NCBI RefSeq assembly: GCF_918797505.1
Contig: NC_092800.1
Span: forward strand, 620,001 to 684,000
Direction: 5' to 3'
DNA length: 64,000 bases
From: Bemisia tabaci
Lineage: Eukaryota; Arthropoda; Insecta; Hemiptera; Aleyrodidae
A model generated the notes under the pieces. It saw only the letters and a program-made list of their open reading frames with translations. It did not search any database and was not told the origin of the DNA. Shown here in pieces: positions 62,001 through 64,000 of this stretch. The first letter of the stretch is position 1; the number at the start of each line of letters is the position of its first letter. Made by a program: the position numbers and the translations under genes.

Positions 62001-63509
62001 CAACTAAGAGTTGAAATGATAGTCAGAATAATGTTCAAGTAAAAAATAGAAACTTACCTCATTCATATTCATATCTTTGTCGAAGGTTTCTCTCATGCTA
62101 ATTATTCTTCTATGACATAACCATTTCATTAATTCTTGAATATCTAAATCTAATAATTCTGTGAGCGTTTTTAGATGAAAATCCTTTTCCTGAGCAGAAA
62201 AGAGAGGGAAAAAATTATTAATGGTTTTAATATAATTTATATTGTAGAAGCTCTGAAAAATGAGGTCAAAACTTTTGTCTGAGGCAAAATACAAGGGACA
62301 AACAGTTAAAAATTGCTTGAGCACTGGTGGAGTTGTGATAATGACTTTTATAGTTTTAACAAAAATAATTGCAAGAACAGAATTTGGAGGGGGAATGATG
62401 ACCCTCTTTTTTATCTTGCTTTCTTTGGCTCCTACTGTCTTTCTTTCTTTTTCTTTTAGATAAAATTTGGATACTTCACTTTGAATTACTATGATTGACG
62501 GTTTAGACTTTTTCTCTACAGCAACTCTTATTACAAAGAAAATTTCTCTAGAATGAAAGAATCATTGTCCCTTGAACTTCCTTGGTTATTATTGTCACTC
62601 TTTATGACAAAAAATTTCCTATAACAAAAGATCGTTCGGTCCTTTGCCAATTCTTTAAAGAGAGTACTGTATTCAAGTTTTTTGTCCTACCATTTTTCTA
62701 CGACAACAGGAATATCTTGTTTCTCTATATGTGTTCCATGATGAAATTTTTAAATGTGTCTATTTTAAACAACACAGGAAGAAGAGGAGAGGGGAGGAGA
62801 GTTTCCTCCTGTCTGATGATGCTATTGCGACTGCATCCAGATTTTACATTTTACACTATACATAAATCATTTAAGTACAGAATGAAAATTTCGCAGAACA
62901 GCAAAAAATGAAGGAGTCCTCAACAGGGTTGCCAGCCAAATTATTTTTTTCCATTCTCTGACTTTTCCCTGACTTTCCAATATTTCTCCCTGACTTTTAA
63001 GTATGGATCTGACGCAGTCTGTTAAAGTGAAAATGAGAGTCTCGGGCCCGCAACGCGAGCCCGAGACCGCCCGCGCCTAATTCCACGAAAAATCAGAAAA
63101 ATCCCTGACCAACACCGAAATTCCCTGACTTTCCCTGACTTTTCCCGGTTGATTTTTTTTCCCTGACTTTTCCCGGTTTTTCCGGTTTTCCCGGTCGCTG
63201 GCAACCCTGCCTCAAGTTTTGCATTTTTGCGCAGAGACTAATATTAAACATGAAGACTTTAATGGTAAATTGGACTTACAGAAATGTAACTTGAGTCTGC
63301 ATCTCCTCGGTCACCAACGTGGGAGCCTTGCAAAATTGAGATGTTGCCTAAGTGTAGAATACTAGCTAATATCTTCAACATGTCGTTGATGTCGGCTTCC
63401 GAGAAGCCAAGCGTCGTGAAGGCGGATAAAGTGTCGTTGAAACAAACTTCATCGTCTATTCCTGCTATGCTATCTTCTTGATTTAAGTACATGAACTGTT
63501 TGGCTTGAT
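40238..63509 (-). CDS. Myo5: Class V unconventional myosin heavy chain (Myo5/didum), 3' part, 25 exons
   Basis: Two-headed, processive actin motor that carries vesicles and organelles. Twenty-five exons listed below join without a frame break: 4,592 coding bases, 1,529 complete codons, stop TAA at 40,238-40,240. In order, in residues numbered from the first full codon here: motor from before loop 1 to the converter (1 to about 480), with the switch II motif DIYGFE, the relay [15 protein letters not shown], the actin-loop motif RCIKPND and the SH helix [19 protein letters not shown]; six IQ motifs (about 485-645); coiled coil (about 650-1140) broken by a Ser-rich linker; globular DIL tail (about 1145-1529). 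The residue 16 before DALAK (TEDS site) is Glu, as in vertebrate myosin V. The family is about 1,800-1,850 residues long, so about 330 N-terminal residues including the P-loop lie beyond 64,000. The tail ends in MLKKV-stop. Identification rests on remembered family sequence and unbroken phase. Confidence 0.96.
40914..41013. repeat. Microsatellites (GAAA)n and (AGT)n
   Basis: AGAAAGAAAG runs at 40,914-40,938 and 40,984-41,013, with a GTAGTAGTAGTAGTAGTA run between, in the last Myo5 intron (w24-w25). Confidence 0.9.
41547..41663 (-). CDS. Myo5: Myo5 exon w24 (globular tail)
   Basis: 117 bp, phase 0/0, acceptor cttgcag, donor GTACTT. It reads [20 protein letters not shown] and [10 protein letters not shown], matching the NLYTPxxEFE block. 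Confidence 0.96.
42186..42311 (-). CDS. Myo5: Myo5 exon w23 (globular tail)
   Basis: 126 bp, phase 0/0, acceptor gtttatag, donor GTATGT. It reads [20 protein letters not shown] and [12 protein letters not shown], matching the conserved PLIQAAQLLQ region of the family. Confidence 0.96.
43061..43195 (-). CDS. Myo5: Myo5 exon w22 (globular tail, DIL)
   Basis: 135 bp, phase 0/0, acceptor gttttag, donor GTAAGT. It reads [20 protein letters not shown] and [17 protein letters not shown], the strongest DIL-domain block. Confidence 0.97.
43397..43624 (-). CDS. Myo5: Myo5 exon w21 (globular tail, DIL)
   Basis: 228 bp, phase 0/0, acceptor tctttcag, donor GTAAGC. It reads [20 protein letters not shown], a Ser/Pro-rich surface loop ([19 protein letters not shown]), then [20 protein letters not shown]. 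The loop is a plausible phosphorylation or splicing-variation site. Confidence 0.95.
43863..43966. repeat. Minisatellite, about 28 bp unit, 3.5 copies
   Basis: Units like AAGGCAATTTGTGTCTTTTT and GCGCAATC repeat with a few substitutions, in the intron between w20 and w21. Confidence 0.8.
44095..44376 (-). CDS. Myo5: Myo5 exon w20 (globular tail, DIL start)
   Basis: 282 bp, phase 0/0, acceptor ctcaatag, donor GTAGGT. It reads [19 protein letters not shown], a Gln/Asn/His-rich insert, [20 protein letters not shown] and [25 protein letters not shown] and the NFDLxEYRQ motif are typical of this domain. Confidence 0.97.
44440..44700. repeat. MITE-like family A, copy 7, in Myo5 intron
   Basis: Starts GCGGGCTCATTATTGAAAT, carries the GGAAGCGGAGTGGTTTCAAT and TAGTCCTTTATTTTCCCCCT blocks. 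It lies 64 bases upstream of exon w20, inside the w19-w20 intron. Confidence 0.8.
45196..45296 (-). CDS. Myo5: Myo5 exon w19 (globular tail)
   Basis: 101 bp, acceptor tctgcag, donor GTATGT, ends in phase 0. It encodes [20 protein letters not shown] and [12 protein letters not shown], a signature block of the myosin V tail. Confidence 0.97.
45701..46152. repeat. MITE-like family C, copy 3, in Myo5 intron
   Basis: AATGGGTCAGTTGCGCTGGT left, CAGCGCAACTGACCAATT right. It ends about 137 bases before the w18 splice donor side, inside the w18-w19 intron. Confidence 0.85.
46289..46725 (-). CDS. Myo5: Myo5 exon w18 (distal coiled coil, start of globular tail)
   Basis: 437 bp, the longest exon, acceptor gttcacag, donor GTTGGT (weak). 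Coiled coil through [13 protein letters not shown], a variable linker ([20 protein letters not shown]), then [19 protein letters not shown], the entry helix of the cargo-binding tail. Confidence 0.94.
47405..47661. repeat. Inverted-repeat element in Myo5 intron
   Basis: GGATTGCATTTTGCAAAAAG left, the inverse CTTTTTGCAAAATGCAATCC right, arms about 75 bp. A diverged single arm lies near 21,462-21,540. Confidence 0.85.
48131..48326 (-). CDS. Myo5: Myo5 exon w17 (stalk)
   Basis: 196 bp, acceptor attttcag, donor GTCCGT (weak). It reads [20 protein letters not shown], then a Ser/Thr-rich stretch and [16 protein letters not shown]. The last phrase is well conserved in myosin V stalks, which supports the frame. 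Confidence 0.9.
49110..49230 (-). CDS. Myo5: Myo5 exon w16 (coiled coil)
   Basis: 121 bp, acceptor gttttcag, donor GTAAGT. It reads [20 protein letters not shown] and ends AVQELL plus one base of a split Ser codon. Confidence 0.91.
50334..50477 (-). CDS. Myo5: Myo5 exon w15 (coiled coil)
   Basis: 144 bp, phase 0/0, acceptor ttttccag, donor GTGTGG. It reads [20 protein letters not shown] and ends RASYKDAIK. Heptad pattern present; it could be skipped without changing frame. Confidence 0.9.
51285..51541 (-). CDS. Myo5: Myo5 exon w14 (coiled coil and Ser-rich linker)
   Basis: 257 bp, acceptor ttttatag, donor GTTTGT (weak). The first half is heptad-like ([15 protein letters not shown] ...). The second half is a Ser-rich, probably unstructured linker ([20 protein letters not shown]). 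The position corresponds to the interrupted, often alternatively spliced region of the myosin V stalk. Confidence 0.88.
52210..52528 (-). CDS. Myo5: Myo5 exon w13 (coiled coil)
   Basis: 319 bp, acceptor ttttcaag, donor GTAATC. Almost entirely heptad-like, rich in Glu, Lys and Leu ([20 protein letters not shown] ...). Dimerisation segment. It leaves one base of a split Glu codon. Confidence 0.92.
52850..52872. repeat. C homopolymer, 23 nt
   Basis: Uninterrupted C run followed by seven A, about 130 bases downstream of the w12 donor. Similar shorter runs are at 20,168, 22,211, 28,267, and on the G strand at 21,832, 36,752 and 38,167. Confidence 0.9.
53006..53227 (-). CDS. Myo5: Myo5 exon w12 (IQ5, IQ6, start of coiled coil)
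   Basis: 222 bp, phase 0/0, acceptor ttctgcag, donor GTAAGT. IQ5 is [17 protein letters not shown] and IQ6 is [17 protein letters not shown]. The exon continues into [20 protein letters not shown], the conserved entry to the myosin V coiled coil. Confidence 0.96.
53855..54029 (-). CDS. Myo5: Myo5 exon w11 (IQ3 and IQ4)
   Basis: 175 bp, acceptor ttccccag, donor GTGAGT. It reads IQ3 ([17 protein letters not shown]) and IQ4 ([18 protein letters not shown]). The longest open frame over this stretch is a different frame and is a shadow. Confidence 0.94.
54216..54752. repeat. Element with short inverted ends in Myo5 intron
   Basis: AAAAGGACCCTGCAAGAAAA left and TTTTCTGTGCAGGGTCCTTTT right, about 30 bp arms around 480 bp of unrelated AT-rich sequence, between exons w10 and w11. 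Confidence 0.55.
55147..55358 (-). CDS. Myo5: Myo5 exon w10 (converter end, IQ1 and IQ2)
   Basis: 212 bp, donor GTAATG. It encodes [20 protein letters not shown], then IQ1 ([16 protein letters not shown]) and IQ2 ([15 protein letters not shown]). It marks the change from the motor to the calmodulin-binding lever arm. Confidence 0.96.
56157..56268 (-). CDS. Myo5: Myo5 exon w9 (converter)
   Basis: 112 bp, acceptor cacgtag. It reads [20 protein letters not shown] and ends in LQKCIK. The donor I use is GTTATT, a weak site, chosen because it restores phase 0 into NQEKYKFG of w10 exactly where the family has an exon join. An undetected mini-exon is possible. Confidence 0.88.
56741..56937 (-). CDS. 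Myo5: Myo5 exon w8 (motor, SH helices)
   Basis: 197 bp, acceptor atcttcag, donor GTACTT, leaves two bases of a split Arg codon. It encodes [15 protein letters not shown] and [20 protein letters not shown], the actin-interface and SH1/SH2 blocks, and ends FPSR. Confidence 0.96.
58190..58372 (-). CDS. Myo5: Myo5 exon w7 (motor, loop 2)
   Basis: 183 bp, phase 0/0, donor GTGAGT. It begins [16 protein letters not shown] and ends in a low-complexity Ser/Ala/Lys stretch ([16 protein letters not shown]). That stretch corresponds to loop 2, the basic actin-binding surface loop, which varies in length between species. Confidence 0.93.
58546..58643 (-). CDS. Myo5: Myo5 exon w6 (motor)
   Basis: 98 bp, acceptor ttttccag, donor GTAAGA, ends in phase 0. 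It reads [20 protein letters not shown] and [12 protein letters not shown], matching the HFADxVEY and FLEKNKDTV blocks of myosin V. Confidence 0.95.
59412..59496 (-). CDS. Myo5: Myo5 exon w5 (motor)
   Basis: 85 bp, the shortest exon, acceptor tttttag, donor GTAAGG, leaving one base (G) of a split Gly codon. It reads [20 protein letters not shown] and ends KPRFG. The initial ATG is an internal Met, not a start. Confidence 0.94.
59757..59978. repeat. MITE-like family D, copy 3, in Myo5 intron
   Basis: 222 bp: TGGACGTATTTCTGTCAAAC left, inverted right end at 59,959-59,978. The inner CGGAACTAAGCGCCAT is met by ATGGCGCTTAGTTCCG near 59,878 and again by GGCGCTTAGTTCCG near 59,946, so one arm is partly duplicated. 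Confidence 0.8.
60490..60630 (-). CDS. Myo5: Myo5 exon w4 (motor, lower 50K)
   Basis: 141 bp, phase 0/0, acceptor gattccag, donor GTAAGT. It reads [33 protein letters not shown] and [12 protein letters not shown]. It is below 60 codons, so it is easily missed by length-based ORF calling. Confidence 0.96.
60706..61229. repeat. Direct 77 bp duplication in Myo5 intron
   Basis: GAAATTTTGAAACATCGTGT at 60,706-60,782 returns as a close copy at 61,153-61,229, both followed by GGAGTGAGTTCTAAG. A flanking AATTGTGAGG ... GAGAGAAA block is also repeated (near 61,120 and 61,243). Confidence 0.85.
61329..61544 (-). CDS. Myo5: Myo5 exon w3 (motor, switch II and relay)
   Basis: 216 bp, phase 0/0, donor GTATGA. 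It encodes [18 protein letters not shown], then [11 protein letters not shown] (switch II) and [19 protein letters not shown] (relay helix). This is the most conserved part of the motor visible here. Confidence 0.97.
62058..62189 (-). CDS. Myo5: Myo5 exon w2 (motor, cardiomyopathy-loop region)
   Basis: 132 bp, phase 0/0, acceptor ctgctcag, donor GTAAGT. It encodes [18 protein letters not shown] and then [13 protein letters not shown]. The Glu of RETF is 16 residues before DALAK in the next exon, so it is the TEDS-rule residue; an acidic residue there is typical of myosins not controlled by head phosphorylation. Confidence 0.95.
62934..63209. repeat. 'CCCTGACTTTTCCC' repeat in Myo5 intron
   Basis: CAGGGTTGCCAGCC left, GGCTGGCAACCCTG-type right end at 63,196-63,209. 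Its middle holds a GC-rich hairpin (TCTCGGGCCC ... GGGC-type arms near 63,040-63,066). About 70 bases downstream of exon w1's donor. Confidence 0.75.
63280..63509 (-). CDS. Myo5: Myo5 exon w1 (motor, upper 50K)
   Basis: Acceptor ttttcag, donor GTAAGT. The exon starts with two bases of a split Asp codon and ends in phase 0. It reads [10 protein letters not shown] ... [25 protein letters not shown], the upper 50K region of a myosin V head. The upstream exon lies beyond the window. Confidence 0.95.
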
Positions 63510-64000
63510 CTGAAAATGGGAAAAAAATAAAACTCACAAACAGTTACCACCAAACTGATATTAATGATGAAATAAACAGATTCATATAAAATTGTTTATG
63601 ATGTGAGATTGAGTGTCATTCCTAGTTTGAAGGACCCAGTTAGACTTTCGGAGAGGTGCAGAAAGTTCCAAGCCTTTTCCAAATTCAATTAATCTTCCCT
63701 CAAAATCTATCAATGCTCGGATTTTTCATTAAAATTCATGATTGTTTCCCCTTGAAGACAAAAAAAAAAGAGAGAGAGAAACGTATTTTATTGAGAAAAT
63801 AGATTTTTTTATTACTACTACACCATATTTGCCACAGGATTACCCTGCTTTATCTCTTTTTATGGCAGTTACTCCATTTCACGTAACTGGCACACAATCA
63901 TTGGGCCGGCCGCGTGGTCAGAAAGTTTCTGTTCCCCTGAATTTTGGAAACATTTTGCTCTAACTTTTTGGCAGATATGTTTCTTGGACAATTGAATCAT

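Overview
The window looks like AT-rich nuclear DNA of an insect. Genes are split into short exons (85 to 437 bp) by long introns with GT/AG junctions, and much of the rest is small palindromic elements, homopolymers and microsatellites. Several repeats (a perfect 78 bp palindrome followed by GC-rich sequence at 32.0-32.2 kb, a family ending in GGACGTATTTCTGTCAAACG, and stretches rich in 'ccctgacattttc') remind me of hemipteran, in particular whitefly (Bemisia), sequence. That species guess comes from memory and is not proven here.

Right half (40,238-63,509, minus strand): the 3' four fifths of a class V unconventional myosin gene (Drosophila didum, vertebrate MYO5). I joined 25 coding exons. 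All junctions keep frame, giving 1,529 complete codons and then a stop: the second part of the motor, six IQ motifs, a coiled-coil region and a complete globular cargo-binding (DIL) tail. The first exons, about 330 residues by comparison with vertebrate myosin Va, lie beyond 64,000.

Middle (24,527-33,9xx, minus strand): the N-terminal coding exons of milton/TRAK, the adaptor that ties mitochondria to kinesin. Three exons (26,923-27,031; 25,827-25,931; 24,527-24,625) join in frame and carry the conserved block just before the HAP1_N coiled coil. A spliced leader with a uORF and a consensus donor lies at 33,513. I did not find the HAP1_N exon itself; it probably lies left of position 1. If so, 1-24,526 is one large intron or alternative-promoter region. 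Inside it, a GC-rich leader with a donor at 16,541 and an ATG exon at 12,547-12,841 ending in the same phase as the last milton exon look like an alternative milton start (inference).

The remainder is repeats. I could separate several inverted-repeat (MITE-like) families: A, 'GACAAAG' ends, 7 copies; B, 'CTGCCGTGCTAAGG' ends, 8 copies; C, 'TGGGTCAGTTGCGCTGGT' ends, 3 copies; D, 'GGACGTATTTCTGTC' ends, 3 copies; E, 'GGGGCCGTCCATAAATTACG' ends, 1 copy; F, 'CAGGGTGTCTAC' ends. There are also single long foldbacks, a family bounded by 'CAGGGTTGCC' and 'GGCAACCCTG', and a tRNA-like SINE head. Some are inserted into each other. No bacterial genes, CRISPR, rRNA or intact tRNA gene was seen. All exon calls are by eye; no search or transcript was available.
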